From Erythroxylum novogranatense (taxonomy: Eukaryota > Streptophyta > Magnoliopsida > Malpighiales > Erythroxylaceae), in the NCBI GenBank assembly GCA_029891385.1, contig CM057228.1, positions 19,244,309 through 19,308,308 of the forward strand: DNA of 64,000 bases. Reading direction: 5' to 3'. Under the pieces are notes generated by a model. That model made no database searches. It was given only the letters and a program-made list of their open reading frames with translations, and was not told the DNA's origin. Positions 33,199 to 44,250 of the stretch are shown here, piece after piece. Every line of letters starts with the position of its first letter. Position 1 is the stretch's first letter. The position numbers and the translations under genes were made by a program.

Positions 33199-34515
33199 TC
33201 ATACCTTCGTATTTCGCGACCTGGAGCCCGATGCATCGTCTACGCCATCCATTTGGGGACTGCCTGCAACAGATGTGGTTGGAGATGGCACATCCAGTCC
33301 TTGGACCTGCCAAGCCTTTCTCCATTTGTTGTCCAAGTATTCCAGCTGGTCATCAATAGCCACCACTCGCGCATTCAGATTTACTAATTGACGGTTCATT
33401 CTTACCATCTGTTCCATTATCAACTGATATTGGTCCTGTGTTCTGCGCGTGTATACATGCATGAGGTTTTGGTTATGTAGAAGCTGTTGGTGCATCGTGA
33501 ACAGATTCTGTTTCGACTGATGTCGTGATTGCGGTTGTTGGCCCTCATTCTCCGAACCATATTCTGCACCGTGAACATTAGCCCAATTTTTAACACCCTG
33601 TCCTCTAGAACTTGATTCTCCGGCTGCCAACCTACGCCTCATTGCTGTACGGGTTGATGGCTGTCGTAGCTGCAAGGTTGTGCCATCTATAATCTCGCAC
33701 CGTGTCAGGTATGGTACATCGAAATAGTGATATTGCAACATCTCAACCTCACTAAGATCAAGCCTAAAGAGCCGAGCTGTTGCAGTTGGTAAATAACCCA
33801 TACCTAGGCATCTCCCCCGTCTCCCCACTAATTCCATCAAAGTTTTAGATACATATGTGAACATGTTCGGCTTATGTCCATGCTCGATGCACCATAACAA
33901 GAAAAGCTCATTCGTCGAGCATTTTATACTTTGTCGTTTGCCAAAACCAGATCCGCACATGAATTTATGCAACAGCTTGAATTCGGCTTCCACAATCTGT
34001 GCATTGGATGCAAGGTGTGGATCATACGAATCCAAGTTTGTTAAATACTTCCAGTACGAATTAACACTGAATCTCGGATGCGCATCTTCAATATCGTGCT
34101 CCGGAAGCTCACAAATTTGCCGTAACACCCTCTGATCCATAAAACACAGTTGCCCGCGTAACCTAAACCACAATTTCTGCGGTAACCGTGACACCCACCT
34201 CAACGATGTGAAAAACTCTAGTGTCAGGTCACGGGAGACGGGCCAAGATTTTTGCACAAATTCTTGCCAACCACCTCTCCGACATAATGTCATCATTTTG
34301 TCTCTCAACCCTATTTCATGTAGCAGCTCAAAATTAAAATACATTGGAACCTCAACGCTCTTACTTTGAAGTTCCCTGTACCTCTCTCCTTCTGCCTCGG
34401 AAAAAATTGAAAAAGGGGCATCATACACATTTGCAATGTTTGCAGCATTGTCCCCTCTCACCTCAGATAGGATGCGTTCGTCAGATTGTCTAGCTCTTCG
34501 AGGGGGCATTGTCAC
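33199..34515 (-). CDS. Intact 438-aa plant transposon protein (Athila ORF1/Transposase_32-like)
   Basis: It starts MTMPPRRARQSDER and is uninterrupted. Residues about 50-170 (VPMYFNFELLHEIGLRD, GWQEFV, LTLEFFTSLRW, LWFRLRGQLCFMD) resemble the plant-specific 'putative plant transposon protein' domain seen in Athila-type ORF1 and some DNA elements, with the F/Y-x-F...LL..LG, WQ.. and EFY.SL pattern. Residues about 335-400 are Gln/Leu-rich and likely coiled coil; the tail is Ser/Gly-rich. A splice acceptor (atatgcag) lies just before the ATG and a donor (AAG|GTATGA) at 33207-33202, so the gene probably has untranslated 5' exons towards 35850. It faces the transposase gene. Function unknown; the assignment is by resemblance. 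Confidence 0.75.
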   Translation of the reverse strand: MTMPPRRARQSDERILSEVRGDNAANIANVYDAPFSIFSEAEGERYRELQSKSVEVPMYFNFELLHEIGLRDKMMTLCRRGGWQEFVQKSWPVSRDLTLEFFTSLRWVSRLPQKLWFRLRGQLCFMDQRVLRQICELPEHDIEDAHPRFSVNSYWKYLTNLDSYDPHLASNAQIVEAEFKLLHKFMCGSGFGKRQSIKCSTNELFLLWCIEHGHKPNMFTYVSKTLMELVGRRGRCLGMGYLPTATARLFRLDLSEVEMLQYHYFDVPYLTRCEIIDGTTLQLRQPSTRTAMRRRLAAGESSSRGQGVKNWANVHGAEYGSENEGQQPQSRHQSKQNLFTMHQQLLHNQNLMHVYTRRTQDQYQLIMEQMVRMNRQLVNLNARVVAIDDQLEYLDNKWRKAWQVQGLDVPSPTTSVAGSPQMDGVDDASGSRSRNTKV

Positions 34516-36495
34516 GGTAGAAGCTGCATATGTAAGAAATTACGAACACAAATTAAGAACAATCATATCACAACCATCATTTCAACTTCTTCATGTTTGT
34601 ATCAACAATCCAATGTTTTTGTTTGTTTGTGGTTGTGATTTAGATACTCTGTCTAATTATATCTTAAATCAATTACATGTAACAAAACTAAGCTCTCATA
34701 ACAGAATGTGCATATGAAGTGTAATATGTCTTTAAGTGGGTTAGTAGAAAGATTTGAATTATGAGTTAAGTTTTGTCCAAGTTTTTAGTACATAACAAGC
34801 AATTCCAAGTATCTTAAGGGTTGTTATAATTGGATGAATAAATATTATGTACTACATAATGTAAGATCCAAAAAACCGATGATTATATCAACATATGTGT
34901 TATGTTGATAAGTATAGGTGCTGTAGAAGACCAAGATGTATCGTTGTAATTGAGGTAAAGCAATCAATTTTTTTGATATTTGGGAGGAGAACTTATACAT
35001 CTTGGTCTGTTTGCAAATTGAGGTAAAGCAATCATCGAATAACTTATACACTTTACTAATATCATTGTGTTCGTTTTGCAAATTGTCAACTTTAGTTAGT
35101 ACAATTTATAGTGTTCTTTGGAGTGCATTATTAAATTAGCATATACAACAACCAACAGTTAATCGTAATTACCAATTACTACTCAATAACGCACATGAAG
35201 CCTAATGGGACAAAAATATGGCTGGAACAAAAGAAGAGGACAAACAAATTTATTTCAGATAACACTACTGGTTCAAATGTCTACATGCAGCCATATAATA
35301 ACCAAATTCACGCAACCAATATATATGCAAAACATCAATCACAACGACAAAGAGTCAAAATTTGAAATGAAGCAATTCTAATAGCAATCCATACCTAAAG
35401 AACGTAAAGATCAAACACCTACTACGCTTCCACTGAAGGGCCTAACCGAATTTTTGTCCAACGACCTGCAATACCCATACGAAATTATCCAGATGAAATA
35501 CCCAATGGAAATAAAAATTGCGATGACTTACACAGATGCAATTCAAGGGAGATACCCATTCGATAAAATAAACCCAAACAAATTACCCAGATGCAATTCA
35601 TCGGAAACACCCAGATAAGTTACCCACATGAACAACATATCCTTCACTGAATGCAAACCCATCACCCAATCAAAACAATACAAACAACTTACCTACAATC
35701 TCGTGGTAGAATGCTGGAACGTCAAGGAGAGGAAGAACTTTTGTAGAGCAGAGGAAGAAGTTTTTAGTCGGTATCGCACTCAGCGGAAGAAGTTTTGTAG
35801 AGAAGAGGAAGAACTGTTTCGACGGGTATCACAGTCAGTGTCGCATTAGGTTAAGTGCGACACTGAATATACTTCTTTTTTTTTATTTCTGATTTTTCGA
35901 CTTTCATAAATTAAACCACTTATCTTATTTTCTTTGTCTTTCCTCCGTTTGCTTTTATTTATTTATATTAATAATATGTTATTAATAATAATAAACAATT
36001 TAAATAATAGTAACAATAATAAATTTACTAATAATCAAACTAACAATAATTATAATTAATAAGGAATTTACTCATAATAATAATTATTATTTTATAAATC
36101 TTGCACAATATATTTCATAATAATATTTCACAGAATTATAATAATATAACTAAATTTAATTAGTAAATTTATGATTCATAATAATAATAATAATAGTAAT
36201 AATAATAATAATAATAAAGAAGAATAATAAGAAGAAGAAGCAATTTAGTTATAATAATAATAATAATAATAAATTTCAACAATACTCTCAATATATTTAA
36301 TAATACTAATAATAATAATAATACATAGACCAAAAATATTTATGATATTATTAACAACCTATTTAAAATTTTTCTAATACATTTAATTATTACTCTATAA
36401 ACATATTAAATAATAACAATAAGTAATTTAAAAGTTATTATAATTATTATTATTAATAAATAAATATATACACCTAATAATACTTACACAATTAA
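34516..36495 (-). other. Upstream region of the minus-strand ORF
   Basis: 34516-35850 is moderately AT-rich, with possible 5' exons on the minus strand near 35395-35470 (a donor at CTTTAG|gtatgg). At 35826-35867 the words tcagtgtcgca and tgcgacactga form an inverted repeat. From 35870 to 36495 the DNA is TAA-rich and resembles the arms in composition only. Confidence 0.4.
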
Positions 36496-36814
36496 TGATG
36501 TTTGTAAATGATGATAAGCATGTTTTAATAAAAATCCAATGCTCCAAAACTTGAGAAGTACAAATCCAATTACATCTTATTATAACGTTATTGTTATAAT
36601 TAAAATAAAATATCATTGAGGAATAAAATGTTATGGAAAATATAAACAATTTTCATAATAATAATCAAAATGCCTGTGGGGAAAAAATTAACAGTAATAA
36701 TAATAATAATGAATCTAATATTAATAAGGAATTTAATAATAGTAATGATAAACAATTTTCTAGACTGTATGCACAAAATTTTTCATAACATTTAACATTA
36801 ATTATAATAATAGA

Positions 36815-36815
<1 letters not shown>

Positions 36816-36884
<69 letters not shown>
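36816..36884. repeat. (AAT)n microsatellite
   Basis: About 23 units in the right arm, at the position of a shorter ATT/AAT tract in the left arm (24870-24900). Confidence 0.97.
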
Positions 36885-36887
<3 letters not shown>

Positions 36888-36994
36888 CTTAGACATAATA
36901 ATAACAATTTGAATAAATAGTAACTAATATTTTGATTGCTAATAAATACAAATAACAATACTAATAATAATTAAGAAATTAATGTTAGTGGTCT

Positions 36995-37325
36995 GTTTTC
37001 CCTACGGCGATGTGCGTCACCCTAGTGATCCAGACACTATTACGTCCTTGTCGCTAGGGCGAGGCTTATCGCCCTAGCGATCTAGACATTGAAAGACTGT
37101 TTTCGCTAGGGCGCCCAGTGTCGCCCTAGCGATCCACAGAAGTCATTGCCCATTTTCGCTAGGGCTACAAGTGTCGCCCTAGCGATTTTGCGCCAAGGGC
37201 TGTTGATCGCTAGTGCGACGAGAGTCGCCCTAGCGATCAGACCACTCATAGGTTGTTCTCGCTAGAGGCATTTAGGTCGCTTAGCGATCCAAATTTAAAA
37301 GGTTGGATCGATCTCTGACGACTAT
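36995..37325 (-). repeat. Array of GC-rich palindromes, right arm
   Basis: Six units, such as tcgctagggcgaggc then ttatcgccctagcga, separated by 20-30 bp of variable sequence (e.g. tctagacattgaaagactg). It is the inverted counterpart of 24385-24715. Stems are better preserved than the linkers. Confidence 0.9.
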
Positions 37326-37588
37326 ACTATTTATTTTTATATATAGTAATAAGTATATAAACTAAAGCAGGAAAATTATAAAAAAATTTCAAATTATAAG
37401 AATGATTATATTAATAAGAAAACTAAATATATATATAATAAAAACATAACTATTCATAATAAGCAATTATATATAACAAATACAGATATATGCATTTTAT
37501 GATTATAAGGAATACAAATTATAATAATTTCTATTGTTATTTCTATTCATGAACAATATGATAATAGTAATAATAATAACAATAATCG

Positions 37589-37626
<38 letters not shown>

Positions 37627-38192
37627 CAAAATAACAATATAATTTATAATAATCAGATAACAATAATGATAATAACTATTAAAGAAAATTTATTTAAATT
37701 AGCCAACGATAATAATAACAATTACTACAATAATAATAATAATAATACTTATTATAATTATAATGATTTTTATCATTATAAGGAATAGAAATTAAATTAA
37801 TTACTAAATTTTATAATCATGAAGAATATGATAATAGTAATAAGTATAACAATAATCAAATAATACTAATAATAACAATAATAATAATAATAATATAAAT
37901 TTATAAGTAATATATAATTTATCGAATAATATAATTAAAATTAAAGAAATTAACTAATTATAACAAATATGATTATAATAATAGAAAATTAATTTGCTAA
38001 TACATTAAAATTCATAAATCATAATAAAATATTAATAATAATCATATTTATTATTACATTTTGATAATAATAACAAAATAATAATAAAATATTAATAATT
38101 GTTAATCGGGATAATTATCAACTCCTATTATTATGAGCATTATATTTATGGTTATGGTTATTATTAATTTATTATTATTATTAAATATACGA

Positions 38193-38235
<43 letters not shown>

Positions 38236-38485
38236 ACGCCATGTTTAAAAATGATAATAAACATTTTTAATAACAATCCAATTCTGCAAAAGTAAAGTAA
38301 AAGCCAATACATTCTCATTTAATAAGCTAGCTGGCTCTTTTTCCAGCTGAAAAACGGCGCCTGTGAATGGGACCCACAGACTGCTGTAAAAAAGCGGGCG
38401 CCTCTCCATTTTTGATATCAAACCGATGCCGTTTGAAAACTTGGACAGGAATGGACAAAGTAACTTGGACAGGTGATCTGCGCTC

Positions 38486-38494
38486 CTGCTTCTT
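38486..38494 (+). repeat. Target-site duplication of the inner MULE, right copy
   Basis: CTGCTTCTT, 7 of 9 identical to 23206-23214. Confidence 0.75.
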
Positions 38495-38860
38495 GGATTC
38501 TTGCATACTGACTGTCGAATTTAAGGCATTAGATACAACATTAATGTCCCAAGGATTTACTGTAGCTGCTTCAGACCGGATCTTCTGTACTTATAATTTT
38601 GTATTTGACCCCAGCTACTTCAATTAAAGAAGGTGAGCAGCCAATAACAATCATGGTTGTACGAGGAGAGTTTGAATTATAAGTATAGAGGAAGGTGAGC
38701 AGCCAATAAATTCAGTGATAACAATCATGGTTGTACGAGGAGAGTTTGAATTTATGCCCACAGCTTCATCCGTGGAATGGGCTCCTTGCTTGCAAACAAT
38801 ATACTTAAACGGGACCAAATTTATTCCGCTGGGAAATTTGTCCTCTGGTTGCCGCTAACC
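38495..38860 (-). pseudogene. Captured class II trehalose-6-phosphate synthase fragment, 5' piece
   Basis: The minus strand from about 38848 reads PEDKFPSGINLVPFKYIVC, KQGAHSTDEAVGINSNSP, TTMIVITEFIGCSPS, and after a duplicated stretch AATVNPWDINVVSNALNST and VSMQESKKQ at the inner MULE boundary. This is the end of the glycosyltransferase domain of plant class II TPS (VVSEFIGCSPSLSGAIRVNPW, MSxxEKQ). The next residues expected, LRHEKHYRYVSTHD, are those found on the other side of the MULE at 23205. A stretch of about 60 bp around EFIGCSPS is tandemly duplicated (38629-38753), and about 60 bp of foreign sequence separates CSPSL from VNPW. Confidence 0.87.
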
Positions 38861-38865
38861 TTTTA

Positions 38866-39109
38866 GTTAAACCCCCACATTGTCACGTCAACAAATGGCA
38901 TGGCACATGGGGCTCACAAAAACAATAAAAATGATTAAAAATATAAGATCAGCACTGACCTGTATTTAATAGAGGGGTTAAATTTTCTGTTAGGGTAAGT
39001 CAAATTTTGAAGTTTCCTAAATATTAGAATTATAATTGTTATCTCAAGAATGTTAAAGTTTAAATTATCTATTAGTGAAAAAGTTAAGGTCAAAAGTAAC
39101 CATTTTGTT
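38866..39109 (-). repeat. Outer unit, right terminal inverted repeat
   Basis: Inverted counterpart of 21342-21600, with blocks such as cacgtcaacaaatggcatgg and gaattataattgttat. Confidence 0.75.
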
Positions 39110-39119
39110 AAATTAGATA
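39110..39119 (+). repeat. Target-site duplication of the outer Pack-MULE, right copy
   Basis: AAATTAGATA, identical to 21332-21341. Confidence 0.85.
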
Positions 39120-40083
39120 AGAGAAAGTTACGAAAAATCTAATGGGGCTGCATATAATCCTATAAGCCCTTTAAACAAAATATTTACATCAATGAAAACT
39201 TATAGGAAAATAGTTCTTAAGATGAGCACTGAGAGTAAGATGAAGTTTAGAAGAGTTCAAATTTCATAACAAAACATCTATATCAAAATAGTTCCTTTTC
39301 TTAATACATTTGATTTATAGTCAAAGCATTAAAATTTTAACTTTAATAATGAATACAATGAATTTGTTTTGAAGATGGTTGTTGATTTATCGTGTTTATG
39401 GGAAGGTTAGTAGGAATATAGTTACACTCGTCGGTGAGATTATATAATAATATACTGTTTATAGATAACAACAATTCATATGTTCAAATTTTGTAGATAT
39501 AATAGTCGAAGAACAACTTTATATTGGTCATAAAAGAGTATCAACTTAAATTATAAAATAGAGATCTATTGAGATAGATGCAAAAGTTGCATACCAATTC
39601 TGGTTCAATTGTTTAGATAAGGTGATAAAGATGTTTCGCATTTAAGATATCTAATACTTATGAAAGATTAAAGTTATTCATTATTTTTATGGGAGTTTAT
39701 ATTTAAATTTAAAGTCATATAAATTTTATCTTTGGTTTGACAAGAATAAAATAAGACTTTAATATAACATCAATTGTTAATTAAGTAATAATACATTTTC
39801 ATTTAATGAAAATGATTATTTGGATTAAGAATTTTTAATACTTGGTATAATTCCTTACACTGTTTAGATGATAGTATATTATGGAACATTAGAATCATTA
39901 GGCTTATGAAATGAGGTAAGGTCTCGTCAAGAATCCAAGTGTATTAGGAAAGTTATAAGATTTAAGTAAGTGTTTATTGTATAGAATCTTATAAAATTCT
40001 CTTACTTAATCACTTTCAAAGTAGTAGCATAATTGTCATATAGTGATATGGTATAAGATCGATTGACTTTATACAAGTGGGAG
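39120..40083 (+). pseudogene. Copia internal 3' end, strongly decayed
   Basis: 40000-40083 aligns with the last 110 bases before the 3' LTR of the complete copia element (gaatcttataaaattctc against gaatcttgcaaatcttctc; tttatacaagtgggagat against tttaatgcaagtgggagat). Further upstream no protein motif is left. It belongs with the LTR that follows. Confidence 0.65.
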
Positions 40084-41300
40084 ATTATTAGATTATCTTA
40101 TACCTAATGGTTGTATATTTTGTGACATAATTAATTAAATGCATTTTTATCTTATATATGTTTATTTAATTAGATAACACATAAAATATAGTTATTATGA
40201 TAAATATACTTTGCAAATGAAATTATATCTATATTATAATTATAAGATTCATATTGCATTTATTTATTATCTAAATTATTAGTAATCGTTGCTCTATTAA
40301 GATTGAATGTGAAAACTTAAAACACATTATATTTTATCTTTATGAAGAAGATAGTTGATCTCATACACTAAAGTATAGAGATACTTAAATAAATGTACAC
40401 GCACTTGTTAGAGAACAAGTTCACTAAATTGTTCTAATATGAGAATTTCATATGGAACATTACTTGTATATTTATGGAAATGCTTATTGTGATGATTGTA
40501 TAATTGATTCTTTGACTTAAGATTATCAAATTATCTTATATAAGGATCGCTATGTTTTGATACTAATTATGACCTATTATAATCAAGAGTAGCTTGACAA
40601 GTAATTATTGGATATGACATGAACTATATAGAGATAGTTGAATGATTAGTATATTATTGCTAATCTTAAAGAAATTAGGAGAATCATCTTTTTTTTCAAT
40701 CGGTATTGATTTAAAAAATCTTTAACCAAAGTAGAATGACACTATGAAAATAGTTTTAAACGTCATTAAAAAATCAATTATTAATATTGGAGAATTAATA
40801 CGATTAGAGGCAAATACAAAATACATTAATTTTATATTCTATGTATAATCAAAATATTATAACGAAAGAATTGAATTATACAAAAATTATGCACAAAAAG
40901 TTAATCAAAATCACTTTGACATTCTTAATATTTATGTGGTTATGATATGTTTCTAAATGTCGATTTTGATTCATTAATATGAAATTGTTTAATTAGAGAA
41001 TTAAATATAAATAAAAAGTCTAATTTATTTAATCTTAAATGCAATTTAGAATTATAATTTATGATCATTGATAATATATTTAGGAACTTAATGAATCACA
41101 TATAAAAATGATTGTAGAGTAAAAATAATTTAATTAAATTGGACTTGATTGTAAAATTTAGAAAATTTTAGGAATAGATATAAGATATTTGAAAATAAGA
41201 ACTAATATTAGATACCGCATCTTATTTGAACTTAATTAATATTTAATGAAATAAATTATAATTATAACTTAATTTAATTTATATTATAATCCGATAAAAT
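40084..41300 (+). repeat. Second relic LTR of the same copia family
   Basis: Blocks such as gatctcatacactaaagtat, gagaacaagttcacta and tggaacattacttgt are the counterparts of 5' LTR blocks near 6990-7100, in the same order, continuing to about 41300. It follows a polypurine tract (gtgggagat). It is more diverged than the complete element, so the same family inserted at different times. The right end is not resolved. Confidence 0.75.
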
Positions 41301-43019
41301 GACCAAAAAATTGAACTCTATTATAAATAAACAAAAGCACTAAAAGAGTTACCACTTCTAACTACCCTTTGTTTACATTGTTTGACTTATTTGTATATAT
41401 ACAAGGCTAGGGATTGGATATTTGTATTATTATGGTAATTTTCATAAATTTTATGAATTAGAGAAGTGCTAAAGAAAATAAATAAATTTTGTACCGTATT
41501 TTTAAATTAAATATGTTATCTAATCAAAATTAGTTTAATATTAAAAAAAAATTATAAAATTTTAACGCATGGTATGAGATCTCAAAACCAATATTCAGCT
41601 GGAATTTCTCGTGTTAAGCTCGTGCCAAGCTTAGACAAGATCATGATTCAGGAGGAATGGACGTCATATAAGAGATTGTGTGGTGGAGCCAACCGTGCAT
41701 GCATGACGTCCCAGCTTGACTTTGCCTCTGCTCTTTGTTCGGTCTGCTTTCCTTTTCCAAGGTGGTTAAGTTTTTGTTATTTTGCTAACAATGATTCATA
41801 GATATGCGTGAATTGTATGATATCTGTTAAGAATGGTCCCGTCATACGGCTTGCTTTTTGTCCCCATGAAAGAACAAAAACTGTTTTTACTATCTGAAAG
41901 GACATCAACCAAACATTTATATAGAGAACGGTAACGATGGCAGAAAGGTTTGGCTTAATTTATAAGTTAATGAATTAAATTCAAGTTCATCAAATTTTGA
42001 ATTAAAAATAATTTAAAAATCTAATTTTTATTAACTAATTATATTAAAAATAATATCATTTAAACATATTGAAATTGAGCTCAAACTTTCTCTAACTTCC
42101 TCAGCTTGATTCATCGTCATGTGAAGAAATGATGCTGATCTCATGACTGGGGGGTTTGGTTTGGAGACTTCGAAAAAAGTGCCGAGCACAACACCAGAGA
42201 CAGATTGGATAGGATTGATGAAGATGTTGAGTAAACAGAATCAGCTACTCGGCCCAAAGAGCTTGAATTACCCAGGCGGCACAACATTGAGCCTTTCCTT
42301 AGATGCCTCTGACATGGAATTTTATACTTCGGCCAGATCAGATTGATGATATGAAATGGGTCCAAGTATCAAAGAAGCAAAGGGTCGTTTGAGACCCAGA
42401 TATGTTAGCTCTTGGGCTGCATTAGGTATGGATAGGGCATTTCTCATCCATATATACTAGAACTTGAATTCTTACAATTAGAGGAAGGGAAGGTGCCAAT
42501 AAAAAATGAAAATTCTTCTTCGTTTGATGTTTAATAATTAAAAACATATTTTTTTTCATGTAATTAAATGTCTTTTAATGGATGAAAATGATCCATTTTA
42601 AGGTTTTGAATCAATTCAACTTTACACAGTCAATTAGATTCGTTTCTTCACATCGTTGAAAAACACCTTATGCCAGTTGAAAGGAATTCGGGGTGTAGAC
42701 GTGCAACACTTTCTTACTCTCTTGATTTACAAAGTTGGCTTTAATTTAAGCGATTGCGTATAGAAAAGTAATGGCATGGAGTTCAGTGGTGAGGGCTCAG
42801 GCAACGTGGCTTGTTCCTCTGTCAAATTCCGTTGGTTGGTCCTCTCTCAAGTCTGCGTCAACCCAAAAGAACCTAATGCTTCTTGCGCACGAGGGGTTGC
42901 GTCTGCCTCTCCACCTTCTCTCACCCGAATAATGATTTGCTTGGAGAGCTGTGTTGACGCAGAACACAAATTATAATAAGTTCTCGGGGCTAAAGGATAA
43001 AAAATATTATACTTAAGAA
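41301..43019. other. Intergenic interval with two unassigned ORFs
   Basis: ORFs 41574-41801 (75 aa) and 42143-42346 (67 aa, MTGGFGLETSKKVPSTTPE...) and 42776-42976 (66 aa) lie in locally GC-richer DNA that could be gene-derived. I do not recognise any of them and see no splice-linked partners. Confidence 0.3.
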
Positions 43020-43192
43020 AGAATTTGGAAAAAAATATCTCTTCTTTCACATTCACCGAAAAAACTTTTTTAAAAAAATTAACAGAAGTTATTATGTGGC
43101 AATATTAAGCTACGTTGAATAATTAAAATATGCTGCCGTGAGAATGTTAGACCACATATACCAATTATTTGACCCAAAAATCCATCCCGCCC

Positions 43193-43577
43193 TAAGCTTA
43201 TGTTTGGTTGACGATTTATTAATGAAATAAGATGGAAAGTAATATTATTCTATCATTTAAGACGAGGGTTTATAAAAAAAAAAGGGATGGAATAAGATAT
43301 AAGATGAAGGTTTCATATTACATCTTAATCTATTTTAAACTGTAAAAATAAGAAATTTCTACCTTGGGAGGTTTATGATAGAATATAAAATGATAAATAA
43401 CTTTTCACTATATTATATTATAAAACTTCTTATAAACAACATTTTACTATATTACATTTTGAACCATTTCATCCTTCCCAAACATTAATTTTTTAATATT
43501 ACATCTATTTATATTTCATTCCATTATAGACCATTTCATTCCATTAAAAACTTTATATCTAACCAAGGATAGCCTAA
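43193..43577. mobile_element. Tourist-like MITE (379 bp) with TAA duplications
   Basis: The MITE is 43196-43574, flanked by TAA at 43193-43195 and 43575-43577. Ends: gcttatgtttggttgac and, reversed, ggctatccttggttag. The right terminal repeat of the surrounding MULE (near 53630-53640) lacks it and so gives the empty site. A 3-bp TAA duplication points to the PIF/Harbinger (Tourist) type. A related sequence is at 53864-54286. Confidence 0.8.
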
Positions 43578-43746
43578 TCGTCCTAACTTAACCCAATCTA
43601 TCTAACTAGTATGTCCAACCCACTAGTCTATTTCCCCTAAATTGCTAAACTAAACAGAGAACCACATTTAAACTTAGACAATTCCAGGCGATAACGAGGG
43701 ACGTAGGTGGAAGTGGCGATGATGTAAGCGATAGGGACGTAGGTGG

Positions 43747-44250
43747 TAGATCATTCAATAGTTTGTTTAATGTTTTTGGGAGTATAATTGACGGGGAAGG
43801 GTTGAATTGTTTTTTAGTTATTTTGAAAATGTGGGTATGGTTCCAAACATATAGGTTTATAACGTTTTGATTAAGATTATGTATAAGAAGAAGCAATCTG
43901 ATAAGGCAAAAGGGTTGTTGAGGTGGTTGTGGGAGAAAGATTTGAGGCTTGATGTTTGTAGTTATAGTAATATGATTAATGAGATGGTAAAAAGTGGGTG
44001 TATGGTGGATGCATTAGAGATATTTGATGAAATGCCAGTAAAAGTATGGTATCTGACATAGCGTGTTATAATATGATGATTGACGGGTTCTTTTACAAGA
44101 GGGGAATATGTTGAGGGGAATGAGATGTGAGAGAGGTTGGTAAAAGCATCTTCGATTTACCCTAATGTGATTACATATAATGTGATGATCAATGGGTTTT
44201 AGGATATGGGCATGTAAGTTGAGGAAAGCAAGATTTTAGAAGCTTTAAGG
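43747..44250 (+). pseudogene. Pentatricopeptide-repeat (PPR) gene fragment
   Basis: The translation begins SFNSLFNVF and the frame 43867-44061 reads KGLLRWLWEKDLRLDVCSY, SNMINEMVKSGCMVDALEI, FDEMPVK. After a frameshift near 44050 it continues as ACYNMMIDGFF, and later ERLVKASSIYPNVITYNVM. These are three to four consecutive 35-residue PPR motifs. The order (DALEIFDEM, CYNMMIDGF, the tryptophan-less ERLxxxSSVYPNV block) resembles Arabidopsis At3g09060-type proteins, recalled from memory. It carries frameshifts and stops, has no start or end, and abuts the MULE's left inverted repeat, as expected for a captured fragment. Confidence 0.85.

Larger units (their letters stand above)
23215..38485. 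mobile_element. Giant MULE (15,271 bp) with ~2-kb terminal inverted repeats
   Basis: The ends begin GAGCGCAGATCACCTG on both sides (inverted). The left arm is 23215-25221 and the right arm 36496-38485. The arms include a gene-rich-looking outer 250 bp, TTA/TAA-rich sequence and an array of GC-rich palindromes. The centre carries a FAR1-type MULE transposase pseudogene (plus strand) and an intact 438-codon minus-strand ORF. It is flanked by a 9-bp duplication (7/9) and splits a TPS gene fragment. Its size and arm length are large for a plant MULE. Confidence 0.88.
36496..38485 (-). repeat. Inner MULE, right terminal inverted repeat
   Basis: Reverse complement of 23215-25221. It ends ...caggtgatctgcgctc at 38485. 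Length 1,990 bp against 2,007 bp for the left arm. Confidence 0.9.
21342..39109. mobile_element. Outer Pack-MULE-like unit carrying a TPS gene fragment and a nested giant MULE
   Basis: The two ends are inverted repeats. The left end starts ggtaaaagggtcac and the right end, reversed, aacaaaatggttac; the similarity continues for roughly 260 bp (blocks such as cttttgacc, the ataattatAAcyctaacattt block and atgccatttgttgacgtgac). A perfect 10-bp duplication flanks them. Inside are two pieces of a class II trehalose-6-phosphate synthase gene, both on the minus strand. Between them sits a 15,271-bp MULE with its own 9-bp duplication. Removing that MULE and a 974-bp insertion in the left end leaves about 1.5 kb, a normal Pack-MULE size. 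Confidence 0.8.
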
